Origin: UBA3263 sp964528425
Lineage (GTDB): Bacteria > Bacteroidota > Bacteroidia > Bacteroidales > Muribaculaceae
NCBI GenBank assembly: GCA_964528425.1
Contig: CAZGTD010000025.1
Span: 1 to 27,007 of the forward strand
Length of the DNA stretch: 27,007 bases
Direction of reading: 5' to 3'
Position 1 is the first letter of the stretch, and each line of letters starts with the position of its first letter. The position numbers and the translations under genes were made by a program. The notes beneath the pieces were generated by a model. It did no database searches and was not told where the DNA came from. It saw nothing but the letters and a program-made list of their open reading frames with translations. Shown here piece by piece: positions 16,001 through 22,461 of this stretch.

Positions 16001-16346
16001 TAGCTTCAATTCTTGTCACAGATTCAGGGATGCTAACCGAGGTCAACCCCGAGCAGTTGTAAAATGCGGAGCTGCCGATAGAAGTTACCGACGAGGGGAT
16101 GGTAACCGAGGTCAATCCCGAGCCGCCGTAAAACGCAGAGCTAACGATGGATGTTACCGTATACTCGACTTCATTAACTGTAATCTTTTCAGGAATAATA
16201 ACCTCTCCGACAAGGGCGGAATTTCTAGAAACAGACGCGGTTCGTTGCGAAGTGTTTAATGAGTAGTTGATTCCGTCTACGACTTCAGCCGAGGCGGAAA
16301 GCGTGCCGACGAGGGCCAGCAGCAAAAATGTAATTCGCTTAATCAT
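13044..16346 (-). CDS. BspA-like leucine-rich repeat surface protein
   Basis: An 1100-aa secreted protein with a signal peptide (1-20). Residues about 45-310 and 395-600 hold repeats of the LRR_5/BspA type with a 23-residue period, of the form SIPSSVTSIGxxAFxxCSGLT. Residues about 645-715 are acidic and Gly/Ser-rich, a spacer with ESGGNVNID. A compact domain rich in W, Y and F follows (about 720-880, NRWYFFAFPFDVP), then an Arg-rich patch at 904-919 and a beta-rich region (about 925-1065). The end (YYQINGLETDG...VIRK) resembles the short C-terminal motif of the neighbouring protein. BspA relatives bind fibronectin or other host proteins in Tannerella and Treponema; binding here is inference. 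A near-consensus -7 box and a C8/G8 tract lie upstream. Confidence 0.88.
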   Translation of the reverse strand: MIKRITFLLLALVGTLSASAEVVDGINYSLNTSQRTASVSRNSALVGEVIIPEKITVNEVEYTVTSIVSSAFYGGSGLTSVTIPSSVTSIGSSAFYNCSGLTSVSIPESVTRIEANVFSLCKELKSISIPTTVTEIEIGAFNGCGLISVIIPSSVTSIGRDAFRSCDGLTSVVIPSSVTSIGDNAFNNCSRLTTAEFESIEHYLKIYFEGATSNPLYFAKHLIINGEEINELVIPSTISYIGSNAFRNCAAITSAHIPPSVASLGNNAFPSTTVVHFEGSVPPTIGVFDYVICVPAEGYDAYLQAVPEANASKVVIDGLIDYDVAVSARENDSDILRKVNADSDRDMVLNVVNLKVSGSINSYDIIVLRNKMLNLRTLDLSDANIVASSYEYYTGCHTEDNIIGANMFRDLNLVNIKLPDSLQSIGRSAFENCTSLQSIDFPATIQSIGVYAFRYCSNLEAINFPKELISQNVIISNYAFYGCSNLRTAQLPKGITGLGSNTFQGCSSLESVVLPPTLENVPSNCFYGCKKLTSVTMPPTLKSIGADAFKGCSALAEIRIPAGINAIGDGAIPGTVKDVYTYTIQPTSIGQNTFAANTYLQATLHVPETSESLYYWNTQWSQFQKIENFNEPYSYFYLDGEDLYEEPDTPRIEGETDEESGEIKNPDADLGSNSGLIVEGDDSQDLGNVDIDSDGKGSGSTIIGGDSSSSESGGNVNIDMLNVNIPIVGNRWYFFAFPFDVPCENIMFNGQMVWRYYDGEWRAMYGSGAWKDMKGEKLERGRGYIFQGSKAGTLTISVPNVSFDGQSWTNILEQFVSSNTQDASWNFIGNPFLSYYELADLGFDGPITWWNPNTNSYEALSPEDDDLSMYPFMAFFVQKPEGTEGVDFDSNYRETKNQSEDPNRRSAARKRRSARRARSLNSEPRLLIDLTVTDGTNSDRTRVVINNSASEKYEVGVDASKFESTEAPQIYSLDSSNVRYAINERPAGNGEVKLGFYAPVNGVYTLSCTRNDCPVTVKDCETGRVIKLEAGSAYEFTAKKGFDENRFLLNATSGDTTSINELSEQQKATYYQINGLETDGNHSGLMIEVKGKEATKVIRK
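15805..16118 (-). repeat. Near-identical 41-bp repeat units inside the LRR gene
   Basis: Three copies of a 41-bp unit lie at 15805-15845, 15874-15914 and 16078-16118. Copies 1 and 2 differ at 2 positions; copy 3 differs from copy 1 at 5. Their spacing is 69 and 204 bp, exact multiples of three, matching the 23-residue LRR period on the - strand. Such repeats could change the LRR number by recombination while keeping the frame. Confidence 0.7.
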
Positions 16347-16398
16347 AAATGATTGGTATTTTTATTGATTTTTTAATTTTCGAACCTTAGAATTAGTG

Positions 16399-16406
16399 CA
16401 AAATTA
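16399..16406 (-). promoter_or_regulatory. Predicted -7 box of the LRR/BIG2 surface operon
   Basis: On the - strand the sequence reads TAATTTTG, a full match to TAnnTTTG, about 45-50 nt before the ATG at 16346. A clear TTTG at the -33 position is missing; that place is occupied by a run of eight C (+ strand). Confidence 0.5.
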
Positions 16407-16425
16407 GCCAAAAATCCTCAATTTA

Positions 16426-16433
16426 CCCCCCCC
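16426..16433. repeat. Homopolymer C8 (G8 on the - strand) at the -33 region
   Basis: Eight C in a row lie 19 nt upstream (- strand sense) of the TAATTTTG box of the surface-protein operon. A homopolymer at this place could vary in length by slippage and change promoter spacing. Confidence 0.7.
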
Positions 16434-16463
16434 AAGTGTTAAATAAAGTTAAAAGTTGAATTT

Positions 16464-16495
16464 TTTGGTTGGAGATGAATTTTTGCTTAAATTTG
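16464..16495 (+). promoter_or_regulatory. Promoter of the nucleotidyltransferase operon
   Basis: TTTG (16464-16467), 20 nt, then TAAATTTG (16488-16495): a full match to the Bacteroidota housekeeping promoter. Transcription is expected near 16502, giving a leader of about 20 nt before the ATG at 16522. Confidence 0.75.
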
Positions 16496-16521
16496 CAGTC
16501 AGAATATAACTTTATTTGACT

Positions 16522-17235
16522 ATGCATTATGCCATTCTGGCTGCCGGCGAGGGCTCTCGTCTGGGCAGCGTTTCCGCTAAACCGCTCGTAACCATCAACG
16601 GTAAAACCCTTTCGCAGCGCATGCTCGATATTATTGCGCAGCGCAACGACGTGCAGTCGGTAACCATTATCGCCAATAGCGAAAAACCCGAAATCGAAGA
16701 GCATCTGCGCTCGCTGAAATATCCCTTTGAACTGAACATTATCAGCGCCCACACTCCGTCGGCCGCCCATTCGTTGGCCGAAGTAGTGCGCAATATTCCC
16801 CGCGATGAAAAGTTCGTTGGCCTTACAGTCGACACCGTGTTCGTCACCAAGGAGTTCCATGATTATCTCGATGCGTTTGCGGCGATGGAAAACCACGACG
16901 TGCTGATGGGCGTTACCCGCTTCGTCGACGACGAAAAACCTCTTTATGTTGAGGTTGCCGACGATATGAAAATCAATGCCTTCGGCGACTTCCCGACTCC
17001 GGCTGCCGAACATGTTTCGGCCGGCATTTATGGTCTGGGACCCGCCGCCCGCGACGTTATTGACCTGTCGATGGCAATAGGTGTCAATGGCCTGCGCGAA
17101 TTTCAGCGCGCGCTGTTGCTGCGCGGACTCGATGTGCGCGCCCATGAAATGGGCAAGGTTTTCGACGTTGACCGGCCCCACGACCTGATTGAGGCCCGCG
17201 AATTTATTCTTGAGCAGGAAAAGGCTGCTGACTGA
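16522..17235 (+). CDS. MobA-like / sugar-phosphate nucleotidyltransferase
   Basis: A 237-aa protein of the NTP-transferase superfamily (Rossmann-like). The nucleotide-binding loop is LAAGEGSRLG (residues 6-15), with the conserved Lys-Pro in SAKPLVTINGKTL just after. The metal-binding segment appears as LTVDTVF (about residues 99-105), and a C-terminal VDRPHDLIEA is typical of these enzymes. They join an NTP to a phosphorylated sugar or polyol with release of PPi; CTP is plausible because a CDP-alcohol transferase lies downstream. The start is taken at the ATG at 16522; an in-frame TTG at 16516 is a less likely alternative. The stop TGA overlaps the ATG of the next gene by one base. The substrate is not determined by sequence. 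Confidence 0.85.
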   Translation: MHYAILAAGEGSRLGSVSAKPLVTINGKTLSQRMLDIIAQRNDVQSVTIIANSEKPEIEEHLRSLKYPFELNIISAHTPSAAHSLAEVVRNIPRDEKFVGLTVDTVFVTKEFHDYLDAFAAMENHDVLMGVTRFVDDEKPLYVEVADDMKINAFGDFPTPAAEHVSAGIYGLGPAARDVIDLSMAIGVNGLREFQRALLLRGLDVRAHEMGKVFDVDRPHDLIEAREFILEQEKAAD

Positions 17236-18068
17236 TGTCGTCGGTTTGCGTTGCCGCCGTATTTAGGGCTGCGAGGTTCTCGCCCAACAGCGTAGCCTCC
17301 GATGCCGCGATTCTTAACACCGTGGCCGCCGAAGTGCGTCGCCGCGGCGTTGCGGTCAACGCCTATTCCGAGGAGCAGTTTATAGAAAACGGCATAAAAG
17401 GCGAACCGATAGTTATGGCAATGGTGCGCGACCCGCGTTCGTTGCGCCGGCTGGCCGACCTGGAGGCCCGGGGCTGCCTGGTGGTGAACTCGGCGCAGGC
17501 CATAGCGCAATGCGCGCGCGCGTCGATGGTTCGCCTGTTTCAGAGTGCCGGAGTGCCGATGCCGCTCACCCTGGTGGTGCAGACCGACCAGGATATTCGC
17601 CCGCAGCTTGAGCAACTTGGTGTTGGCGCCTGTTGGATCAAGCGCGCTGACTGCCAGACGATTCATAAGGAAGACGTGGCCCGCGCCCGCCATCCGCAGG
17701 AGGCCCAGGAAATATTGTCGGAATTCTTTATCCGGAAGATTCCTACGGCGATAATTGCCGCCGATGTTGCCGGCCTGCATATTAAATTCTACGGCGTAGG
17801 GTCAGACTTTTTTCATTATTATTTTTCGGGTGACATGACTCCTCCCGAAGGATTTGACGCCGACGCCTTGCGCAGCGCCTGCCAGCTGGCGGCCCGCGCG
17901 GTAGACGTTGTTGTTTACGGTGGCGATGCTATAGTTGATGCTGCCGACGGAACGTTTAAAATAGTATGTTTTAACGATTGGCCCGGATTTGCACCCTGCC
18001 GCCCCCGGGCTGCAAAAGCAATTTGCAAACATGTGGCTGCCCATGCCCGAAAACTTCTCAGAAAATGA
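17235..18068 (+). CDS. ATP-grasp-like protein (RimK-type) of unknown substrate
   Basis: A 277-aa protein with an ATP-grasp-like layout. Residues 1-80 form a pre-ATP-grasp alpha/beta region. VVNSAQAIAQCARASMVR (83-100) with LFQSAGVPMPLTLVV (101-115) resembles the RimK/GshB start of the ATP-binding part. CWIKRADC (133-140) supplies a Lys on the ATP-binding strand. LHIKFYGVG (181-189) and VYGGDAIVDAADG (227-239) followed by VCFNDWPGF (244-252), with an Asn/Asp pair near the end, fit the metal-binding strand. Some usual ATP-grasp acidic residues are hard to place, so the call is by layout. The family ligates carboxylates to amines or other nucleophiles. The gene is overlapped by both neighbours (1 bp and ATGA), so it probably acts in the same pathway. 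No closer function is recognised. Confidence 0.65.
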   Translation: MSSVCVAAVFRAARFSPNSVASDAAILNTVAAEVRRRGVAVNAYSEEQFIENGIKGEPIVMAMVRDPRSLRRLADLEARGCLVVNSAQAIAQCARASMVRLFQSAGVPMPLTLVVQTDQDIRPQLEQLGVGACWIKRADCQTIHKEDVARARHPQEAQEILSEFFIRKIPTAIIAADVAGLHIKFYGVGSDFFHYYFSGDMTPPEGFDADALRSACQLAARAVDVVVYGGDAIVDAADGTFKIVCFNDWPGFAPCRPRAAKAICKHVAAHARKLLRK

Positions 18069-18916
18069 CTAATAAAACCGATTTTCAATCAACTCTGAAG
18101 AGCCTCGACACCGAGGAGCACATCGACATTTACTTTTATCGCCGCATAGGTTTTGCCGAAGCCAAGCTCGCCGAGCGGCTGGGAATTACTCCTAACGCGA
18201 TAACAATTGCGTCGATTTTTATAGGCGTTGCGGCCGGAATATGTTTTTATCCGACCAATATATTGACGAATATTATCGGATTGTTGCTGCTGGTACTTGC
18301 TAACTCGTTTGACAGCGCCGACGGCCAGCTGGCACGCATGACCAAGCAATATTCGCAGCTGGGCCGTATTCTCGACGGCATGGCCGGCGATTTCTGGTTC
18401 ATATCGATTTATGTCTGCATCTGTCTGCGCACGAATCAGACCGTAGAGTGGTTTGCGGCTCATTCGTGGGTTGTGTGGGTCCTGGCTGTGAGCGCCGGTG
18501 TTTGCCATGCGTTTCAGGCGGCAATGGCCGATTATTACCGCCAGATGCATCTGCTGGCCGTTAATGGCAAGAGCGAACTCGATTCTTCAGAGGCCCTGGC
18601 CGAAAAGCGCGCTCAGGCCCGAGGCCTTCAGCGCGTAATAATGGCTCTCTACGCCGGTTATACCCGTTGCCAGGAGGCCCTGACGCCGAATGCTCAGGCT
18701 CTTAGGCGCGGCGGTCAGTTACCGGCCGACTTCCGCGAGAAGTCGCTCCCGCTGATGAAGTGGGCCAACGTTTTAACCTTCAACTGGCGTTCGATAACCA
18801 TTGCGGTTACGCTGCTTTGCGGTGTGCCCTGGGTTTATTTCGTTTGCGAGCTGACGCTGGGTAACATTATCCTTGCCTACATGATAAATCGCCACGAGGC
18901 TGCCTGCCGCAGCTGA
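18065..18916 (+). CDS. CDP-alcohol phosphatidyltransferase family protein
   Basis: A 283-aa inner-membrane enzyme of the family that couples a CDP-activated lipid or polyol to an alcohol acceptor, releasing CMP. Hydrophobic segments lie at about 46-62, 66-80, 110-122, 134-150 and near the C-terminus (about 240-280). The signature is present: D83, D86, G87, A90, R91, G100 and D104. The final Asp, however, is at 109 rather than 108 (Gly), so the spacing is Dx4D instead of Dx3D. The start is set at the ATG (18065) overlapping the preceding stop by ATGA. An upstream in-frame ATG at 17978 would add 29 residues inside the previous gene and is unlikely. Products could include phosphatidylinositol-type or other head-group lipids; the acceptor is unknown. 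Confidence 0.85.
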   Translation: MTNKTDFQSTLKSLDTEEHIDIYFYRRIGFAEAKLAERLGITPNAITIASIFIGVAAGICFYPTNILTNIIGLLLLVLANSFDSADGQLARMTKQYSQLGRILDGMAGDFWFISIYVCICLRTNQTVEWFAAHSWVVWVLAVSAGVCHAFQAAMADYYRQMHLLAVNGKSELDSSEALAEKRAQARGLQRVIMALYAGYTRCQEALTPNAQALRRGGQLPADFREKSLPLMKWANVLTFNWRSITIAVTLLCGVPWVYFVCELTLGNIILAYMINRHEAACRS

Positions 18917-18946
18917 TTCTTGCTACCGCAAATATTAGGCCGGTTC

Positions 18947-18954
18947 TAACTTTC
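18947..18954 (+). promoter_or_regulatory. Candidate -7 box of aspT-aspD
   Basis: TAACTTTC matches TAnnTTTG at five of six fixed positions and would place transcription start near 18960, the first base of the long inverted repeat. No good TTTG lies at -33. Confidence 0.35.
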
Positions 18955-18959
18955 TTAGG

Positions 18960-19007
18960 GCGGTGGTTGTTATAATTGAGTCTGAACTCAATAATTAGCA
19001 CCACCGC
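18960..19007 (+). promoter_or_regulatory. Long inverted repeat in the aspT leader
   Basis: Two 22-nt arms (18960-18981 and 18986-19007) pair at 18 of 22 positions around the loop CTGA. The inner core ATTGAGT-CTGA-ACTCAAT and the outer GGTGG/CCACC blocks are perfect. It ends 6 nt before the aspT ATG and has no T-tail, so it is not a simple terminator. It may be a leader stem-loop that controls access to the start or stabilises the message, or a DNA operator. Confidence 0.7.
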
Positions 19008-19013
19008 TTAACT

Positions 19014-20723
19014 ATGGAATTTATCAACTGGATAGTGCAGACGTTGCGCGACAACCCTGCAATAGCAATTTTTCTTACCCTCGGAATCGGCTTTTGGATT
19101 GGCCGGTTTAAGTATAAATCTTTTTCGCTCGGCACCGTGACCTCAGTGCTCCTGGTCGGAGTTTTGATGGGCCAGCTCGATATTCCGGTGCCCGGCCCGC
19201 TGAAGCAGGTGTTTTTCCTGCTCTTTCTCTTTGCGATCGGCTATAGCGTAGGCCCGCAATTTTTTGCGTCGCTGCGAGGCTCGGGCCTGAAGCAAGTGGG
19301 CTTTGCGGTGGTTATGTGCGTTTTGGTGCTTGCGTCGACGCTTGTGGTAGCCAAGCTCTTCCACTATAATCCCGGCGAGGCTGCAGGCTTGTTTGCCGGC
19401 GCCCAGACCATGTCGGCGGTTATTGGTGTGGCCGACGACACGATTCAAACTCTCAATGCTTCGGCCGCCGATAAGGCCGAATGGACCCGGCTGGTTCCGG
19501 TGGCCTACGCCGTTACCTATATTTTCGGCACAATAGGTTCGGCCTGGATTCTCGGCACCCTCGGCCCGATGATGCTCGGCGGTTTGAAAAAAGTGCGTCA
19601 GCAAACCGAGGATCTTGAGCGCAGCATGAACCAGGATCCGGCCGACTCCGACCCTGCGCTGGTAAGCGCCTACGCTCCGGTGATTTATCGTGCCTATAAG
19701 GCCGAAAACGACTATTTCGCTCCGGGCCATACCGTTGATGAAATTGAAAAATACCTTATGGGTCAGGGGCGCCGCCTGTTTATTGAACGCGTGCGCTCGG
19801 GCAAGGAGATAATTTCGCAGCCGGCCGCCGACTTTGTTGTGCATCAGGGCGATGAAGTGGTGCTGTCGGGCCGCCGCGAATTTATTATCGACGATGAATC
19901 GTGGATTGGCGAAGAGATTTCCGATGCCGAACTGCTGTCGTTTGCGGTTGAGCAGATTCCGGTTATGGTTGCCTCCAAGCGCGTGGTGGGCTCTACGGTA
20001 AATGATTTTCGCCGTGCGCCCGGAACTCATGGCGTAATGATAAGCTCGATTAAGCGCGGCGGAGTAGATGTTCCCGTGCTCGCGCAGACGCGGCTTGAAC
20101 GCGGAGATGTGCTCACTCTCAACGGCTCGGCTCCGGCAGTGAATGCCGCCGCTGCCTATATCGGTTACGCCGATAAGCCAACTACCGCCTCCGACATGGT
20201 GTTTATCGGTCTCGGCATCGCAATCGGCGCCCTGATTGGAGCGATTACCTTCCACCTGGGTGGAATTCCTATCAGTCTGTCAACCAGCGGCGGCGCCTTG
20301 ATTGCCGGTTTGGTGCTCGGTTGGCTGCGCTCCAAGCACCCGACCTTCGGGCTCATTCCCGAGCCGGCGGTTTGGATTTTCAACAATGTTGGCCTGAACA
20401 TGTTTATCGCCGTAGTTGGCATCTCGGCCGGCCCGACATTTATTTCGGGCTTGCATCAAGTTGGCTGGCAGCTGCTCGTTGCGGGCGCCATAGCAACCAC
20501 AGTGCCTCTGATTTTAGGTATATGGATTGGTGCCAAGGTGTTTAAGTTCCATCCGGCAATCAATCTGGGCTGCGTAGCCGGCAGCCGTGCAACCACCGCG
20601 GCCCTCGGTGCCATTCAGGATTCGCTTCAGTCTACCGTGCCTGCCATGGGCTACACCATAACCTACGCCGTAGGCAATACGCTGCTGATTCTCTGCGGTC
20701 TGGTAATGATATTCGTAATGTAA
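19014..20723 (+). CDS. aspT: Aspartate:alanine exchanger
   Basis: A 569-aa inner-membrane antiporter of the AspT/AAEx family. The first membrane half (about 1-190) contains LLFLFAIGYSVGPQFFASL and an AGAQTMSAVIGVADD loop. Two central TrkA-C-like domains follow (about 225-290 and 300-380, with VHQGDEVVLSGR and LERGDVLTLNG). The second half (about 390-569) contains GGALIAGLVLGW and CVAGSRATTAALGAIQ. In Tetragenococcus AspT takes up aspartate and exports alanine electrogenically. The downstream decarboxylase converts the imported aspartate to alanine, consuming a proton and building proton motive force. The decarboxylase gene starts 25 nt after this stop, which strongly supports this role. A long inverted repeat lies directly upstream of the start. 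Confidence 0.92.
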   Translation: MEFINWIVQTLRDNPAIAIFLTLGIGFWIGRFKYKSFSLGTVTSVLLVGVLMGQLDIPVPGPLKQVFFLLFLFAIGYSVGPQFFASLRGSGLKQVGFAVVMCVLVLASTLVVAKLFHYNPGEAAGLFAGAQTMSAVIGVADDTIQTLNASAADKAEWTRLVPVAYAVTYIFGTIGSAWILGTLGPMMLGGLKKVRQQTEDLERSMNQDPADSDPALVSAYAPVIYRAYKAENDYFAPGHTVDEIEKYLMGQGRRLFIERVRSGKEIISQPAADFVVHQGDEVVLSGRREFIIDDESWIGEEISDAELLSFAVEQIPVMVASKRVVGSTVNDFRRAPGTHGVMISSIKRGGVDVPVLAQTRLERGDVLTLNGSAPAVNAAAAYIGYADKPTTASDMVFIGLGIAIGALIGAITFHLGGIPISLSTSGGALIAGLVLGWLRSKHPTFGLIPEPAVWIFNNVGLNMFIAVVGISAGPTFISGLHQVGWQLLVAGAIATTVPLILGIWIGAKVFKFHPAINLGCVAGSRATTAALGAIQDSLQSTVPAMGYTITYAVGNTLLILCGLVMIFVM

Positions 20724-20748
20724 AATAAATTCAATAATCTACTACTAT

Positions 20749-22380
20749 ATGAACTCTTCAATCACTAAGAAAGAACGCGAGCTCGCAAAAATGAGCCCGT
20801 TTGAAATCAAAAACGAACTCATTAAGCTGGCCAAGAAGGATGCCCGTAAGTCAACCGGCCAGTTCCTTAATGCCGGGCGCGGTAATCCGGATTGGATTGC
20901 AACCGAACCCCGTCAGGCATTTTTTCTGCTCGGACAATGGGCAATTACCGAATGCGAGCTGACCAATAAGGAGGAACCGGGTATTGCCGGAATCCCGGCC
21001 AGCGATGGCGCTATGGAGCGACTGAAACATTTTATAATGGTTAACTCAACGCGGCCGGGGGCAACAATGCTTGCCGATGCGATTGACTATTGCACCGAAA
21101 CCCTCGGCATCGACCCCGACTCGCTGGCCTATGAATGGGCCGAGGCGATTATCGGCGACCAATACCCGACTCCGGTGCGCATTCTCGATAATACGCAGGA
21201 AATAGTCCGGGCATATATGGCGCAGGAAATGGGTAACCGTGCTCCCGGTCTCGGACGCGAATATGATTTGTTTGCAACCGAGGGTGGCACCGCTGCAATG
21301 TGCTATATATTTGATTCGCTGCAGGCCAACCACTTGGTCAATAACCACGACCGCATAGCGCTGATGACCCCTATCTTCACTCCCTATCTTGAAATTCCGG
21401 GTCTCGACCGCTATGAATTCGACGTGGTTAACATTGAGGCGAAGCAGATGGATGCGGACGGTTACCACGTTTGGCAATATCCCGACGAGGAGCTCGATAA
21501 GCTCCGCGACCCCTCGATTAAGTTGCTCTGTCTGGTAAATCCGTCGAATCCGCCGTCGTATAAACTGTCGAAGCATTGCATGGACCGTATCGTTGAGATT
21601 GTTAAGAACGATAATCCTAACCTGATGATCGTTACCGACGATGTTTACGGCACGTTTGCCAAAGATTTCCGCTCGCTGATGTATGAGCTGCCGGCAAATA
21701 CGCTTTGCGTCTATTCTTTCTCGAAATATTTCGGTGCGACGGGCTGGCGTCTGGCGGTAATTGGCCTTGCCAAGGATAATATCTACGACAAACTGATTGC
21801 CGAACTGCCTGAAATTCAGCGTCAGGACCTGTTTAACCGCTATCGCTCGCTGACTCCGGCTCCCGACAAGATTCCGTTTATTGACCGTCTTGTTGCCGAT
21901 TCAAGGGCTGTTGCGCTGAACCACACCGCCGGCCTGTCGACTCCGCAGCAGGTGCAGATGGCATTGTTTGCTCTTTATTGTCTCATCGACAAGGAGGATG
22001 CCTATAAGCATAAAATGCAGTCAATGATTCACGGTAGGCTGGATGCCCTGTGGGATTCGGCCGGGTTTACACTCGTTCCCGATAAGGACCGCGTTGGCTA
22101 CTATTCTGAAATCGACATTATGGTCTGGGGCAAGAAGTTCTATGGCGAAGATTTCTGCAAGTGGTTGTCAGAGAACTATGAACCGCTCGATTTTGTTATG
22201 CGTCTTGCAAAAGATACCTCGGTGGTGTTGCTCAACGGCAGCGGTTTTGCCGGTCCCGACTGGAGTGTGCGTGCATCGCTGGCAAACCTGACCAAAGACG
22301 ACTACGTTGTTATCGGCAACGCCGTGCGCAAGATTCTCGACTCCTACCACGACGAATACCTTGCCGCCACCAAAAACTAA
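20749..22380 (+). CDS. aspD: Aspartate 4-decarboxylase (bifunctional aminotransferase-fold)
   Basis: A 543-aa PLP-dependent enzyme of fold type I that removes the beta-carboxylate of L-aspartate to give L-alanine and CO2 (with some aminotransferase activity in the family). The PLP-binding motif YSFSKYFGATGWR places the Schiff-base Lys at residue 326. NPSNPPSYKLS (about residue 265) and VTDDVYGTFAKDF upstream are the aminotransferase cofactor-contact segments. The length is longer than ordinary aspartate aminotransferases (about 400 aa) and normal for AspD (about 530). It sits 25 nt after aspT and before a strong terminator, so the two genes form a self-contained aspartate decarboxylation module. 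Acid tolerance and energy generation are the known roles in other bacteria. Confidence 0.95.
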   Translation: MNSSITKKERELAKMSPFEIKNELIKLAKKDARKSTGQFLNAGRGNPDWIATEPRQAFFLLGQWAITECELTNKEEPGIAGIPASDGAMERLKHFIMVNSTRPGATMLADAIDYCTETLGIDPDSLAYEWAEAIIGDQYPTPVRILDNTQEIVRAYMAQEMGNRAPGLGREYDLFATEGGTAAMCYIFDSLQANHLVNNHDRIALMTPIFTPYLEIPGLDRYEFDVVNIEAKQMDADGYHVWQYPDEELDKLRDPSIKLLCLVNPSNPPSYKLSKHCMDRIVEIVKNDNPNLMIVTDDVYGTFAKDFRSLMYELPANTLCVYSFSKYFGATGWRLAVIGLAKDNIYDKLIAELPEIQRQDLFNRYRSLTPAPDKIPFIDRLVADSRAVALNHTAGLSTPQQVQMALFALYCLIDKEDAYKHKMQSMIHGRLDALWDSAGFTLVPDKDRVGYYSEIDIMVWGKKFYGEDFCKWLSENYEPLDFVMRLAKDTSVVLLNGSGFAGPDWSVRASLANLTKDDYVVIGNAVRKILDSYHDEYLAATKN

Positions 22381-22401
22381 TTTATCAAAATTGGAAATAA
22401 A

Positions 22402-22436
22402 AGAGGGTGCGCTGATTTTCTGCGCACCCTCTTTTT
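22402..22436 (+). terminator. Bidirectional terminator between aspD and fba
   Basis: AGAGGGTGCGC (22402-22412) pairs perfectly with GCGCACCCTCT (22422-22432) around a 9-nt loop. TTTTT follows on the + strand, and on the - strand the hairpin is followed by TTTTATTT. It ends both convergent units, aspT-aspD and fba. Confidence 0.9.
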
Positions 22437-22461
22437 ATGTTAGTTACAAAGATATGAAAAA

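Noticed and set aside
17978..18064. Upstream start for the CDP-alcohol transferase
   Set aside because: The extra 29 residues lie within the ATP-grasp-like gene and are Pro/Cys-rich; ATGA overlap at 18065 is a better start.
19143..20255. Long - strand open frame of 370 codons opposite aspT
   Set aside because: It mirrors the aspT reading frame and is rich in His/Arg/Asn with no domain.
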